64,000 nt of DNA from Methylomonas rhizoryzae (GCF_008632455.1 NZ_CP043929.1:1054001-1118000); one strand, 5' to 3'; counted from the first letter of the stretch, positions 42,019 through 51,369 are shown. A program made the numbers and translations. Notes: generated by a model not told the origin, from the letters alone.

Positions 42019-42902
42019 TTGCCGGGCTACGCGCCGGGTTGGCGCCGCTGCTGTGTTTGCTTTTGTTAATCGGATTAGCTTGCGTGGCGGCTTACGGAGT
42101 GATGCAGCTAGGCGGCGATTTTTTACCGCTACACAAGTGGATCAGCAAGCTGACGCTGGCTTTCTTATTGCTTAGCGTATTCCCGCTAAGGCCGTATCTC
42201 GGTTTTAGTTGGGCGGATTTGGGATTTGCATCCACAAAAACCTTTTTTCGTCAGCTAGCCCGAGGGTTATTGTTGAGTTTGCTTACTTTGACGCCGCTCA
42301 TTGCCTTGTTGGTGGCCTTGGATATTCAGGTGTGGGATGCCAAGCGGCATTGGTCGGCAGGGGGCTTGGCCGGCAAACTCGGTTTGGCGTTGCTTGCGTC
42401 TTTATTCATCGGCGTCGGCGAAGAACTGCTGTTTCGCGGCTTATTGTTGAGTTTTTTAAAGCGCAGCATCGGCGTTTACCCGGCTGTGGCGCTGACTTCG
42501 TTGTATTTTGCGGCACTGCATTTTTTAAAGAGCGACGTGCAGATAGCGGTCGCGCAACAAACGTTGACCAGCGGTTTTGTGTTGACGGCGCAGGCATTCG
42601 CGAATTTGGCGAATCCCAAAATTCTCGATGCGTTTATTTCACTGTTTGTGATCGGCGTGTTTTTGGCGCTGCTAAGGCTGCGTTTTGCAGGTAACTTGGG
42701 AGTTTGTATCGGTTGTCACGCCGGCTGGGTCTGGCAGATCAAGGTCACCAAGGACTTGTTCGAGCTTAACCATCAGGCGGACCACCTGTATTTGGTCAGC
42801 GGCTACGACGGCGTCATTGGTCCCCTGGTTAGCGTATGGCTGACCGGAACGTTGATCGCTTGGCTTGGGTTCGGCCGCCGGCGCAACGCGGCCAAGTCTT
42901 AG
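42000..42902 (+). CDS. CPBP family intramembrane glutamic protease
   Basis: The protein (300 residues from ATG 42000) has about eight membrane helices and the three CPBP (Abi/Rce1-like) motifs: EELLFRG near residue 141, FAALHF near residue 170, and HAGW near residue 240, which supply the catalytic Glu and His residues. Such proteases process prenylated or membrane proteins or bacteriocin-like peptides; no substrate is evident. The start overlaps the end of rsmE by 19 bases. Confidence 0.85.
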   Translation: MGRFSLIAGLRAGLAPLLCLLLLIGLACVAAYGVMQLGGDFLPLHKWISKLTLAFLLLSVFPLRPYLGFSWADLGFASTKTFFRQLARGLLLSLLTLTPLIALLVALDIQVWDAKRHWSAGGLAGKLGLALLASLFIGVGEELLFRGLLLSFLKRSIGVYPAVALTSLYFAALHFLKSDVQIAVAQQTLTSGFVLTAQAFANLANPKILDAFISLFVIGVFLALLRLRFAGNLGVCIGCHAGWVWQIKVTKDLFELNHQADHLYLVSGYDGVIGPLVSVWLTGTLIAWLGFGRRRNAAKS

Positions 42903-42931
42903 CTTGCCTTGGCGATTGTGTGCTTTCGGGT

Positions 42932-43945
42932 TTACAAACCGCACACGATCTCGCGCACCAGCTCCGGGCCTCTATAGATCAGCCCGCTATAAACTTGGAT
43001 CAGCCGCGCGCCGGCATCCAGTTTTTCTTGCGCGTCTTGCGCGCTCAGTATGCCGCCTGCGGCAATGATGGGCAGTTTGCCTTGCAGGGCGTCGGCCAAT
43101 TGTGCCACCACGGCGGTTGCGCGTTGCCTGAGCGGCGCGCCGCTCAGGCCGCCGGCTTGCTCGGCGAGGCGGTGGCCGGCGACGGACTCGCGGGCGATGG
43201 TGGTGTTGGTGGCTATCACCGCGTCCATGCCGAATGCAAGCAGCAGATCCGCGATATGTCTGACCTGTTCCGGGGTCAAGTCCGGGGCGATTTTGACCGC
43301 GATTGGCGTGTATTTACCGTGCTGCCGTTGCAAGATCGTCTGTTCTTGTTTCAAGGCATCCAGCAGTTGTCTGATTTCATCGCCTTGTTGCAGTTGGCGC
43401 AAGTTTTGGGTGTTGGGCGAGGAAATGTTGATGGTGACGTAGCTGGCGGCCGCATAGCTTTTACGTAATCCGGTCAAATAATCTTCGCGGGCTTGCTCTA
43501 TCGGAGTATCGGCGTTTTTGCCGATATTGATTCCTAAAATCCCGCGGTAGCGGCATTGTTCCACTTGCCGCAGCAAATGCTCGATGCCTAGGTTGTTAAA
43601 GCCCATGCGATTGATGATGGCCTGATGCTCCGGTAAGCGGAACAAACGCGGTTTGGGATTGCCGGGTTGCGGACGTGGCGTAACCGTGCCGATTTCGAGG
43701 AAACCGAATCCGACCGCGGACAGCGCGTCTATGTACTCGCCGTTTTTATCCAGTCCGGCGGCGAGGCCGAGCGGATTTTTAAATTGCAAACCCATCGCTT
43801 CGACCGGTTTGTCCGGCAGATTCGGAAATGCCAGCCGGCTTAGGCCGAGCCGGCGGCTTGTTTCCAGTAGCTGTAAGGTGGCATGGTGCGCGCGCTCCGG
43901 GTCAAGCGCGAACAACAACGGACGAAGCAAGGGATAGAGATTCAT
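42932..43945 (-). CDS. pyrD: Dihydroorotate dehydrogenase (quinone), class 2
   Basis: PyrD oxidises dihydroorotate to orotate at the inner membrane, giving electrons to quinone. The 337-residue protein has the class 2 N-terminal membrane-binding helices, GLAAGLDKNGE near residue 61, the catalytic-Ser segment NISSPNT near residue 174, and the FMN site IIAAGGILSA and IQVYSGLIYRGP near the end. thiO lies four bases upstream on the same strand. Confidence 0.96.
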   Translation of the reverse strand: MNLYPLLRPLLFALDPERAHHATLQLLETSRRLGLSRLAFPNLPDKPVEAMGLQFKNPLGLAAGLDKNGEYIDALSAVGFGFLEIGTVTPRPQPGNPKPRLFRLPEHQAIINRMGFNNLGIEHLLRQVEQCRYRGILGINIGKNADTPIEQAREDYLTGLRKSYAAASYVTINISSPNTQNLRQLQQGDEIRQLLDALKQEQTILQRQHGKYTPIAVKIAPDLTPEQVRHIADLLLAFGMDAVIATNTTIARESVAGHRLAEQAGGLSGAPLRQRATAVVAQLADALQGKLPIIAAGGILSAQDAQEKLDAGARLIQVYSGLIYRGPELVREIVCGL

Positions 43946-43949
43946 GGCG

Positions 43950-45041
43950 TTAACGCTTGAGCGCGTAATGGCTGGGGTCTAGGGCGGATGGGCGTTGCAA
44001 TATCAAGTCGGCAAGCAAAGCGGCCGATGCAGGCCCCATCACCAGGCCGTTGCGGAAATGACCGGCGTTGATGCTTAAGTTTTCGATTTCCGGATGCGGG
44101 CCGATAAACGGCACGCCGTCCGGCGTACCGGGACGCAAGCCGGCCCAATGGGCGGCTATCGGGTATTTTTTGAGCGCCGGCAGCAACTCGGTCGCGAAAC
44201 GGTACAAGGCCGATTTGGCTTGGTCGGTGGTGGTCTTGTCGAAGCCGGTGCTTTCCACCGTGCTGCCGGCCAGAATTTTGCCGTCGCGGCGCGGAATTAA
44301 GTAGTGGTCACCGTCCAGCACCATGCGGCATAAAGTTTCCGGTTCGGCGTCGAACAGCAGCATTTGCCCGCGCACCGGCTTAATCGGCAATTGCAAGGCG
44401 CTATCCGGCAGCCAAGTAGTCAGCCATTCGGCGGTCCATGCGCCGGCGCAAACGACGGTGTGGTGGGGGGTAAAGCGCTGGTGCTCGCTCAAAATGGCGG
44501 TCAAACGATTGTTGCGGCGCTCGACCGCCACGATGCGGCTATGTTCCAGGATGCGGACCCCGTTTTTCAGCAAATAGGTTTGCAAAGCTCTGAGTAATCT
44601 GGGATTGCGGACTTGGGCAATGTCCGGCAGCCACAACGGATTTAGCAATTGGGTGTTAAGCCCGGGGGTTAAGGCTTCGGTGACGGGGTGGTGAGCGATG
44701 CCGCGATCTAAGCACCAGGCTCTCGCAGCCGTTATGTCCGGATTCTTACAAATCAGCATGCCGCACGGCGTCCATTCGGGGTCTATGCCCGTCTCGGTAT
44801 CGAGTTTCGCGCACAGCGGCGGATAGCGTTTCAAGCTGTTCTCGACCAGGTCGGAAATGGCTGTGGATTGGCGCCAAGGATAGATGGGCAGCAAAATCCC
44901 GCCGCCGGCCCAGGAGGCTTCGCGCGCTGCCGCCGATTTGTCCAAAATCGTCACTTGGCAGCCGGCGGCCGCAAGTTCCAGCGCGGTTAGAAAGCCGCTG
45001 ATGCCGCCGCCGATGATGAGGATGTCTGTTGCAGATGTCAT
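43950..45041 (-). CDS. thiO: Glycine oxidase ThiO (FAD-dependent)
   Basis: ThiO oxidises glycine to iminoglycine for the thiazole of thiamine in aerobes. The 363-residue protein starts with the FAD-binding Rossmann motif IIGGGISGFLTALELAAAG, followed by AGGGILLPIYPW, and has the C-terminal WAGLRPGTPDGVPFIG and NAGHFRNGLVMGPA segments of the DAO family. Another DAO family member cannot be excluded, but length and motifs favour ThiO. It is followed by pyrD. Confidence 0.85.
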   Translation of the reverse strand: MTSATDILIIGGGISGFLTALELAAAGCQVTILDKSAAAREASWAGGGILLPIYPWRQSTAISDLVENSLKRYPPLCAKLDTETGIDPEWTPCGMLICKNPDITAARAWCLDRGIAHHPVTEALTPGLNTQLLNPLWLPDIAQVRNPRLLRALQTYLLKNGVRILEHSRIVAVERRNNRLTAILSEHQRFTPHHTVVCAGAWTAEWLTTWLPDSALQLPIKPVRGQMLLFDAEPETLCRMVLDGDHYLIPRRDGKILAGSTVESTGFDKTTTDQAKSALYRFATELLPALKKYPIAAHWAGLRPGTPDGVPFIGPHPEIENLSINAGHFRNGLVMGPASAALLADLILQRPSALDPSHYALKR

Positions 45042-45383
45042 TGAGGCTTGTCGTCGAAAATTCGGCTGGTTGCCGCGATTTTAGCGCATCCGAATCCGGG
45101 TAGGCGGCTTATCAGTCCGAACATAGTTGCGCCTTGACGGTGCGGATTGCGATTGGAGTGTTTATTTTAAACGAGATGTTGTTTTTTTTTAACATTCTCT
45201 TGTTAAACTTTACTTGTTTTTAATATCCTATTGAAAATTAAAAGTTTTTATTCGTGCAAAAAATCAACATAAAACTTGTGTCGGTAGGAAAGTGCTGCTA
45301 TTATTGCCAGCGTCGAAAAATACTGTGTTGCGTTTTTGCAAATTGCAGGCTGTCTTACAACAATAACCCTTGGGGGGACGACA
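45042..45383. other. AT-rich divergent promoter region
   Basis: No gene is seen. The stretch 45165-45275 is strongly AT-rich with T and A runs, unlike its surroundings. It acts as upstream region for the outer-membrane protein gene, whose promoter lies at 45276-45304, and for thiO on the other strand. Confidence 0.5.
45276..45304 (+). promoter_or_regulatory. Sigma-70 promoter of the outer-membrane protein gene
   Basis: TTGTGT (45276-45281), a 17-base spacer and TATTAT (45299-45304) lie about 80 bases before the ATG, just behind an AT-rich stretch that could act as an UP element. This fits a strongly expressed surface protein. Confidence 0.5.
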
Positions 45384-46292
45384 ATGACTTTCAATAAATC
45401 TCAACTGGCGCTAGGAATCGCTGCCGCTTCTTTGACGATGGCTATGGCGGCGCCGGTTCAAGCAGCCGATACCAAAGCCGAGCGGGTTGCCGATGCCGCC
45501 GCTAGAAAAACCGAAGCGCTGGAACTGCAAATGCAACAAATGGCCGAGCAAATGCAAGCCATGCAGGCGGAATTGAGCCGTGTTAAAACGACATCGGCTA
45601 AAGCGTCTACCGAAACCGCGAAAATCGAAGAACTGGACCACTGGATGGCTTCCATGAAGTCTGCCCCGGCGGTTTCCGGCTCTAAAGACAACTTGGTTAT
45701 GGTTCGTGGCGGTTTCACCACTTTGGATCAAGACAGAGGTAGTCCCGGTTTGTTGGGTGCCGTAAACAAAGGCGCTTTCTTGTCCAACAACGAAAATAAC
45801 GATGGCTTTTACTTTGGCGGCGCGTTCGACTTCAACGTCAATAATGACCTTTTCGGTTTGATGGACGGTACATCGTTCCTCGTTGAATTAGGCATTGAAT
45901 ACGCACAATATGGTAGCGGTGTGAACGCTGTATCATCAGGTTATTTCACTCCATTAGTCGATGGTACTCCCGTAGCTGTTGCAACTAACAACACAACTTC
46001 GACTGACGCCCGTTTAAGAATCAACGCTTCGCCGAAAATCAAATTCATGCACGGCAGCAAATTGCGTCCTTGGATCATTCCTGTAGGTTTGGACATCAAC
46101 ATCTTGGGTGTTCCGTCTAACGCAGTTTCCGTATTGAATGCGGGCATGAACTTCGGTGCCGGTGTCGACTACGAAATCTGGAGAGGCATCGTGGTGGGTG
46201 CCGATACTCGCTATCACTATTCAACCGGTGACTTGGATGGTACGCCGACTGACGGCCTGAATGCCGGCGGTTACGTAGGTTTCCAATTCTAA
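45384..46292 (+). CDS. Outer-membrane beta-barrel protein with N-terminal coiled coil
   Basis: From ATG 45384 (strong GGGGGG site) the protein has 302 residues. A signal peptide ends APVQA. An Ala/Glu/Gln-rich coiled coil follows at about residues 25-75 (METQMQQMAEQ-like heptads), as in trimeric porin N-termini. A Gly-rich beta region of alternating strands ends in YVGFQF, the C-terminal Phe signal of outer-membrane barrels. The function is unknown; structural or adhesion roles are possible. A strong terminator follows, so it is transcribed alone. Confidence 0.75.
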   Translation: MTFNKSQLALGIAAASLTMAMAAPVQAADTKAERVADAAARKTEALELQMQQMAEQMQAMQAELSRVKTTSAKASTETAKIEELDHWMASMKSAPAVSGSKDNLVMVRGGFTTLDQDRGSPGLLGAVNKGAFLSNNENNDGFYFGGAFDFNVNNDLFGLMDGTSFLVELGIEYAQYGSGVNAVSSGYFTPLVDGTPVAVATNNTTSTDARLRINASPKIKFMHGSKLRPWIIPVGLDINILGVPSNAVSVLNAGMNFGAGVDYEIWRGIVVGADTRYHYSTGDLDGTPTDGLNAGGYVGFQF

Positions 46293-46310
46293 GCTGAGCC
46301 CATTTCAGCA

Positions 46311-46340
46311 AAAAAGGGAAGGCCTCGGCCTTCCTTTTTT
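46311..46340 (+). terminator. Rho-independent terminator after the outer-membrane protein gene
   Basis: GGAAGG (46317-46322) pairs with CCTTCC (46329-46334), the stem is extended by flanking A and T runs, and seven T follow. It lies 24 bases after the stop codon. Confidence 0.85.
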
Positions 46341-46412
46341 TATGCGCGCTTGGTGGATAAATCAGTGGCCGATCCGTGATTGGAAAGTGCCGGAATCGGT
46401 CGCCGTCTCGTA

Positions 46413-47819
46413 TCAGTCCAACGCCGCCGGCCCCCAAAGACAGGCGCCGGCCGGCGCCAGGTTGACCAGTTTCTCGTTGACGAACTCGTAGAAACCGCGC
46501 TCGGCCAGCTCGCGGCCGTAACCGGAGTTTTTGACGCCGCCGAACGGCAGTTCCGGAGCGGTCCACGCCGGCTGGTTGACGAATACCATGCCGCAGTCGA
46601 TTTGCGCGGCAAGCGCGCGGCCGCGTTCGATGTCGGCCGTGAATACCGAGGCGCCGAGGCCGTAAGGCGTGGCGTTGGCTAATGCAATCGCCTGTTCGGC
46701 GTTGTCGACCACGTGGAACGCCGCGACCGGTCCGAACAGTTCCTGGTTAAACACCGGATTATGTTCGTCTATGCCCGTAATCACGGTCGGTTGCAGAAAA
46801 TAGCCGGGCCGGGCGAGGCGTTTGCCGCCCAGCGCAATCTGCGCGCCGGCCTGTTTAGCTTGGCCGATTTGCTCCAGCAGCCGGTTCAAGGCCGTTTCCG
46901 AAGCCACCGGCGCCAACGTCGTCTGCGTATTCATCGGATCGCCGGCCCGCAGCGCCGCCAAGCGCGCGGTGAATCCGTCCAGGAACGTCGCGGCGCGCTG
47001 GCGGCCGACCACGATAATCCGCTTGGAGCCGACGCAGCATTGGCCGTTGTTGAACATCCTGCCGAATACCGCGCCGTCCAGCGCCGCTGCCAGCGGCGCG
47101 TCTTCCAGCACGATCAGCGGATCGCTGCCGCCCATTTCCGCGACGACTTTTTTCAATGCCCGGCCGGCGCGTTCGGCCACGGCCGCCCCGGCGCGTTCGC
47201 TGCCGGTGATCGTGACGCCGCGAATGCGCGGGTCGGCGATGGCGCGGCCGATTTGCTCGATACCGGCAAACAGATTGGTGTAAACGCCGTTCGGCGCGCC
47301 GGCGTCCGCGAACAACCGCGACAAGGCCAGCGCCGCTTGCGGCACGTTTTCCGCGTGCTTCAGCACCAGTACGTTGCCGGCCATCAATTGCGGCCCGGCG
47401 ATGCGCGCCACCTGGTAGTACGGAAAATTCCACGGTGCAATGCCCAGAATCGCGCCAATCGGCTCGATCAGTACCTGAGCATTGCGCGCATTCGGCAAGG
47501 TTTTGGGTTGTAGAAAGCTCGCGGCATTGTCGGCGTAGTAATCGAGGATCGCGGCGGCAAGCTCGACTTCGGCTTGGGCTTCCCCGATCAGCTTGCCCAT
47601 CTCTAGCGTCAAATAGTGCGCGTACTCCGCTTTTCTTTCCAGCAGGATGGCCGCCGCCTTGGCGACGATCTTGGCGCGCTCGTCGATGGCCCGATGCCGC
47701 CAGTCGGTTTTATACGCCTGGTCGGCGTTGGCGATGGCAAGTTCCAGCTCAGCATCGGAGAGTTCGGCATAGGAGGCGAGTAATTCGCCGCTTGCCGGAT
47801 TGATGGTTTGATAGGCCAT
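46413..47819 (-). CDS. NAD(P)-dependent aldehyde dehydrogenase, succinate-semialdehyde type
   Basis: The protein (468 residues from ATG 47819) starts MAYQTINPASGELL and contains the proton-relay Asn region PWNFPYYQVAR, the Glu segment VVAEMGGSDPLIVL, and the catalytic Cys in FNNGQCCVGSKR. The sequence resembles the YneI/Sad and GabD branch that oxidises succinate semialdehyde. The exact substrate is not proven. Downstream of it lies a long gap; upstream, 121 bases away on the same strand, is a tautomerase gene, possibly in one transcript. Confidence 0.9.
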   Translation of the reverse strand: MAYQTINPASGELLASYAELSDAELELAIANADQAYKTDWRHRAIDERAKIVAKAAAILLERKAEYAHYLTLEMGKLIGEAQAEVELAAAILDYYADNAASFLQPKTLPNARNAQVLIEPIGAILGIAPWNFPYYQVARIAGPQLMAGNVLVLKHAENVPQAALALSRLFADAGAPNGVYTNLFAGIEQIGRAIADPRIRGVTITGSERAGAAVAERAGRALKKVVAEMGGSDPLIVLEDAPLAAALDGAVFGRMFNNGQCCVGSKRIIVVGRQRAATFLDGFTARLAALRAGDPMNTQTTLAPVASETALNRLLEQIGQAKQAGAQIALGGKRLARPGYFLQPTVITGIDEHNPVFNQELFGPVAAFHVVDNAEQAIALANATPYGLGASVFTADIERGRALAAQIDCGMVFVNQPAWTAPELPFGGVKNSGYGRELAERGFYEFVNEKLVNLAPAGACLWGPAALD

Positions 47820-47940
47820 AGTATGAATTCCTGTGTAGTCGATTACGCCGTGCCAGAACAATCCGGCGCACGGGTAACACGAGGTGAACGGCTGGCGGAA
47901 GCAGCGACCGGCTCATTTCGGGCCGGTCACTTGTTCGTTA

Positions 47941-48420
47941 CTAACCCGTCACGCCTGGCGTCAATAAAAAGTGGCCGGCAGGCAGCTTTTCTTGATAGGT
48001 GTAGGGGCTGGCCTTGTTCTCGGCCACCCAGCGTTTTTCCGCGACCGATTCGAACGGCGGCGGCAGTTCGCCTTGCAACGACCAAAGATCGAACGGGGTT
48101 TCGTCGATGGAAATTTCCCAATCGAAACCGCGCTCTTTGACAAATGGCGCAATCACTTCGTCCAGCGTCCGCATCCACCATTCCCGTATGATGGGGCCGG
48201 GTAGGGTTCGGGCGATCTGGTCAACCTTGAAGCGAACAAACTTGTCGTTGCGTACGCCGCCGACGAAGCAATTGCCCGGCTCCACTTCTTCATAAATGAC
48301 CACGGCATAAAACCTAGGGATAGGTACGCCGGCATAAACGTTGGTAATGTTTTCCGCCAACTGTTGTTTGTCTGCGGCGCTGAAGGCGCCGGTCGGATGG
48401 TAGACTTTCCACAAAGGCAT
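47941..48420 (-). CDS. Tautomerase-superfamily protein (cis-CaaD-like)
   Basis: The 159-residue protein starts MPLWKVYHP with the N-terminal Pro that is the catalytic base in tautomerases. It resembles fused or long forms related to cis-3-chloroacrylic acid dehalogenase, with Arg and Glu in the middle (VVIYEEVEPGNCFVGG) and a Pro-rich end. Length above 150 residues matches this subgroup. The substrate is unknown. It is divergent from the LysR gene, with a perfect 18-bp palindrome just upstream of its start. Confidence 0.75.
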   Translation of the reverse strand: MPLWKVYHPTGAFSAADKQQLAENITNVYAGVPIPRFYAVVIYEEVEPGNCFVGGVRNDKFVRFKVDQIARTLPGPIIREWWMRTLDEVIAPFVKERGFDWEISIDETPFDLWSLQGELPPPFESVAEKRWVAENKASPYTYQEKLPAGHFLLTPGVTG

Positions 48421-48723
48421 GAGGATTCTCCTGAAAGTGAGTTATTAGGCCAACTCGAGTTGGCCCGGTTCGGTAGCCGCTAAGGCCGAAATCCGGCCGC
48501 CTGGCGCCGGCGGCGATCCGAATTCGGGCGACGCGCCGTTTGCTCGGATTTTTGCGAGACCCTTGGGAGGAACCGAGCTCAACGGCGGCGTCGGTGCATA
48601 CTCTAGGCCGACGCCAGCCGTGGGTAAAATGGCGAATATTCATGCGCTGATGAATTTTTTCGATGCCGGTTGTCGAGGCGTTTTCGCTAACATGCGGCGC
48701 TAAAAATTTGCGGGAATCCAGCT
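48421..48723. other. 303-base region between tautomerase and LysR genes
   Basis: The region holds the divergent control of the tautomerase/dehydrogenase pair and the LysR gene. Besides the 18-bp palindrome at 48448-48465, no gene or terminator is seen. Confidence 0.4.
48448..48465. promoter_or_regulatory. Perfect 18-bp palindrome near the tautomerase start
   Basis: GGCCAACTCGAGTTGGCC is its own reverse complement. It lies 28 bases upstream of the minus-strand tautomerase start. A LysR regulator is encoded on the other side, but this site lacks the usual T-N11-A form, so another regulator or an RNA hairpin is possible. Confidence 0.4.
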
Positions 48724-49644
48724 ATGGCCGATTTGAGAACCTTCGATTTGAATTTGCTGGTCGCTTTCGATTTGCTGATGCGAGAACGCAGCGTGTCGCG
48801 GGCGGCGGAGCGCATGTTCATCAGCCAGTCGGCGATGAGCCACGTGCTGCAGCGCTTGCGCCAGCAATTGGAAGACCCGTTGCTGGTGAAAACCCCGGCC
48901 GGCATGGTACCGACCGCGCGGGCCCTGGCGCTGGTAGAGCCGGTAGCGGCGGTGCTGAAGGAGGTGGAAGGGTTGATCAAGGCACCGGCCCCGTTCGATC
49001 CGGCCGGCAGCCGGCGCTCGTTCGCGATTGCCGCTACCGATTACGTCGAGGCCTTGCTATTGCCGAAACTGGCGCCGCGCATCGCCCGCCAGGCGCCGGG
49101 GGTGAACGTACACTTCAAGCGCACCAGCAACCGGTTTCCGCTTGAAGCGCTGGAGCAGGGCGAAATCGATTTGCTGTTGGGTTTCGAAGTGATGCTGAAC
49201 CCGCCCAAGCATCTGCATTGCCGGACCTTGTTCGAAGACTGCATGGTCTGCGTGGCGCGGCTCGGCCATCCGGTCGTGAATCCGCAATTGACCCTGGAGG
49301 AATACATTGGCCTACCGCACATCATGCTGTCCGGTACCGGCGCCGGCAGCGGCCAGGTCGATAGCTGGCTGGCCGAGCGCGGCCTGGAGCGGCGGGTGGC
49401 GTTGACGGTTTCGCATTTCTTGTCGGCGCCGTTGATTGTGGCGCAAACCGACATGGTCATGGCCTTTCCTAAGCGTACCGCCGAGCAGCTTGCGCAAAAC
49501 CAGCCGCTGCAATGGGTGCCGTTGCCGCTGGATTTGCCGGATTACGCCACGGTGATGGTCTGGCATCCGCTGCATGACCGCGAGCCGGCCAATGCTTGGC
49601 TACGCGGCGAAATCCGCGCCGCTTGCGCCGAGCTGGGCGCCTAA
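48724..49644 (+). CDS. LysR family transcriptional regulator
   Basis: The 306-residue protein has an N-terminal winged helix (DLNLLVAFDLLMRERSVSRAAERMFISQSAMSH) and a periplasmic-binding-like effector domain. It belongs to the NodD/PcpR-like group with short linker helices. The likely targets are the divergent tautomerase-dehydrogenase genes. It converges with the GST gene, overlapping its stop by four bases. Confidence 0.93.
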   Translation: MADLRTFDLNLLVAFDLLMRERSVSRAAERMFISQSAMSHVLQRLRQQLEDPLLVKTPAGMVPTARALALVEPVAAVLKEVEGLIKAPAPFDPAGSRRSFAIAATDYVEALLLPKLAPRIARQAPGVNVHFKRTSNRFPLEALEQGEIDLLLGFEVMLNPPKHLHCRTLFEDCMVCVARLGHPVVNPQLTLEEYIGLPHIMLSGTGAGSGQVDSWLAERGLERRVALTVSHFLSAPLIVAQTDMVMAFPKRTAEQLAQNQPLQWVPLPLDLPDYATVMVWHPLHDREPANAWLRGEIRAACAELGA

Positions 49645-50363
49645 GCGAATTCCGGTTCGCCCAGTTCCGGAAAATAGCGCAACTGCATGCGCCGGCAATA
49701 TTCGGTCAAGGCCGGTTGCGCCAGCGCGTATTCCTTGACCGGCGAGGCAACCGGGCAGGCCAGTAGGTTGATCAAGATGCCGTAGGCGGAAGCGTCGACG
49801 CTGGCGGGCTGATCGCCGAGCAAGTAGGGCTGGTCCGCCAGCGCGGCAGCCAATGCTGCCACGTCCTGCCGGCCCAACTCGAATACCTGCGCGGCCGGCA
49901 AGCGGCCGATGCCGTGGCCGCGAATCTGGCTTTTGATCCGCAGTCGGTAAAGGCTGGCAATGCCATCGGTAAGCAGCGGCGGCAGGCCGTGAAAAATTGC
50001 CTGTTTGTTGATGCGCCAATTCTCCGGCCCGGTTTGCCAGCGGCTGTACATGCAGACCCAGTACAAATGCTCTTCCAGCAGGCGTTGCCAAGCCAGGGCT
50101 TGGGCTTGTTGCCGCTCGGAAAGGGTTTGGTCCAGCCGGTCGCCGAAGCACTGTTGCAGATAGCTGATAATGATCCGGCTATCGGCGATTTTGCGGCCGT
50201 CGTGTTCGATGTAGGGCAGTTTGCCCAGCGGCGCGGCAACCGGTAGCGCTTCCACGATCCGGTACTCGATTGCCGCCATGCGCAGATAGGTTTCCAGCTT
50301 GGCGCAAAACTGGCTGGGGTTGGGAATGTGCCAGGCTCTGGGGAATTGGTACAAAGTGATCAT
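49641..50363 (-). CDS. Glutathione S-transferase family protein
   Basis: From ATG 50363 the protein has 240 residues, with an N-terminal thioredoxin-like domain (MITLYQFPRAWHIPNPSQFC, then LPYIEHDGRKIADSRIIISYL) and an all-helical C-terminal domain. The layout matches metaxin/FAXC-type GSTs that act on unknown ligands. A TTYQ-like catalytic Tyr/Ser is not obvious. An in-frame ATG at 50399 adds 12 residues outside the fold. Confidence 0.8.
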   Translation of the reverse strand: MITLYQFPRAWHIPNPSQFCAKLETYLRMAAIEYRIVEALPVAAPLGKLPYIEHDGRKIADSRIIISYLQQCFGDRLDQTLSERQQAQALAWQRLLEEHLYWVCMYSRWQTGPENWRINKQAIFHGLPPLLTDGIASLYRLRIKSQIRGHGIGRLPAAQVFELGRQDVAALAAALADQPYLLGDQPASVDASAYGILINLLACPVASPVKEYALAQPALTEYCRRMQLRYFPELGEPEFA

Positions 50364-50460
50364 TGATGCTCTTCGCAGTGGCTTTTGAATGTGAGGCATT
50401 TAGCCGATTTCCCGCGAAAAATATACCCGACTGACCGATATTTTTGCCCACTTTCCTATT

Positions 50461-50856
50461 CAAAAATTTAACCGGATTGTAATGAACCTAATTCAGATGA
50501 TTATGAAAGTTGGTTTTGTCGCGCAGGCAATGTTCGTAAAACCTCGGTTGCCACAGCGTTTTCGCACCATTGGATTTGACCTCGGCGGGAACACGCCTAG
50601 AAAAAGCGGTTTTCACCATTTGCCAGCGGGTAGAAAAATCGGCATCGCCACAAGGTAAACTCCACAAACAATGCAAATGGTCGGGCAGTATCGCCGCAGC
50701 CAAAAGCTTGAAAGGCCGTTTGTTTTTTACTTCTCGGAATGCCTGGCGGAGCAATATCACACGTTGTTTATCGGCAAAAATAGCCTGTCTACGGTCACAA
50801 ACCGACGTAAAGAAATACGTGCCGCCTGGAATGTACAAACGTCGATAATTACTCAT
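50461..50856 (-). pseudogene. REP-associated tyrosine transposase (RAYT), nonsense-broken
   Basis: The 122-codon frame has the TnpA_REP/Y1 layout: YRRLYIPGGTYFFTSV at the start, the HUH motif HLHCLW, and the RFYEHCLRDKTNFHNHLN end. The next codon is TAG (50488-50490) where family members have Tyr, and the same frame continues VHYNPVK, the conserved end of these proteins. So one nonsense change has cut the gene just before its last conserved block, and the sequence after NPVK diverges. It begins a stretch of broken mobile and toxin-type genes. Confidence 0.8.
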
Positions 50857-50941
50857 AAAACAACCTTAGAAATCAGATGAAACGGCAAGGCATTCACAGC
50901 ATGTGGGCCAAAATCCTTGCCATATCCAATACAGCCTTCGC

Positions 50942-51330
50942 TTATTCCGGCCTATCGGGTTGGAGTAAAGTCAATCGGCGTTGCAAGGCTTCGATGACCT
51001 TCTCGGCAATCGAATCATGAAAAAGTTGTTTATCCTGAGCCAAGTTACATTGCTCCAAGGCGTCGTAATACGCCAGCTGGAATTCGGCATCGCCGTGAAT
51101 AATGGCAATGGGGTAGCCGTGTTGCAGCAAAGCCAGATTCATCACCAAGCGGGCGGGCGGTGCGGCCATTGCCATTCACAAACGGGTGAAGTCACCAGCC
51201 GTTCATGCAGCTCGGCGGCCAGCACAATCTCACCTTCCGCCACGACATAGGTACGGGATGCGCCGCTGACTTGGTTGGGTCTAGCGCGGCGTTTGAGCCA
51301 ATCGCCCAACCCCGCAGCTAAAATTACCTA
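50942..51330 (-). pseudogene. Fic family protein, broken by two frameshifts
   Basis: Three segments in different frames reconstruct a Fic protein. They are AAELHERLVT (about 51200-51230), the catalytic motif HPFVNGNGRTAR (about 51155-51190), and RLVMNLALLQHGYPIAII to the end at 50942. The second break is a tandem duplication of CCGC inside GCCCGCCCGC, right after the motif. The first is a missing pair of bases before the His. Fic proteins AMPylate or otherwise modify targets. This copy is dead. The 5' limit is approximate. Confidence 0.8.
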
Positions 51331-51369
51331 GCTGATGCGGTGCCGACAGCAGAACCGGCTCGGACAGTA

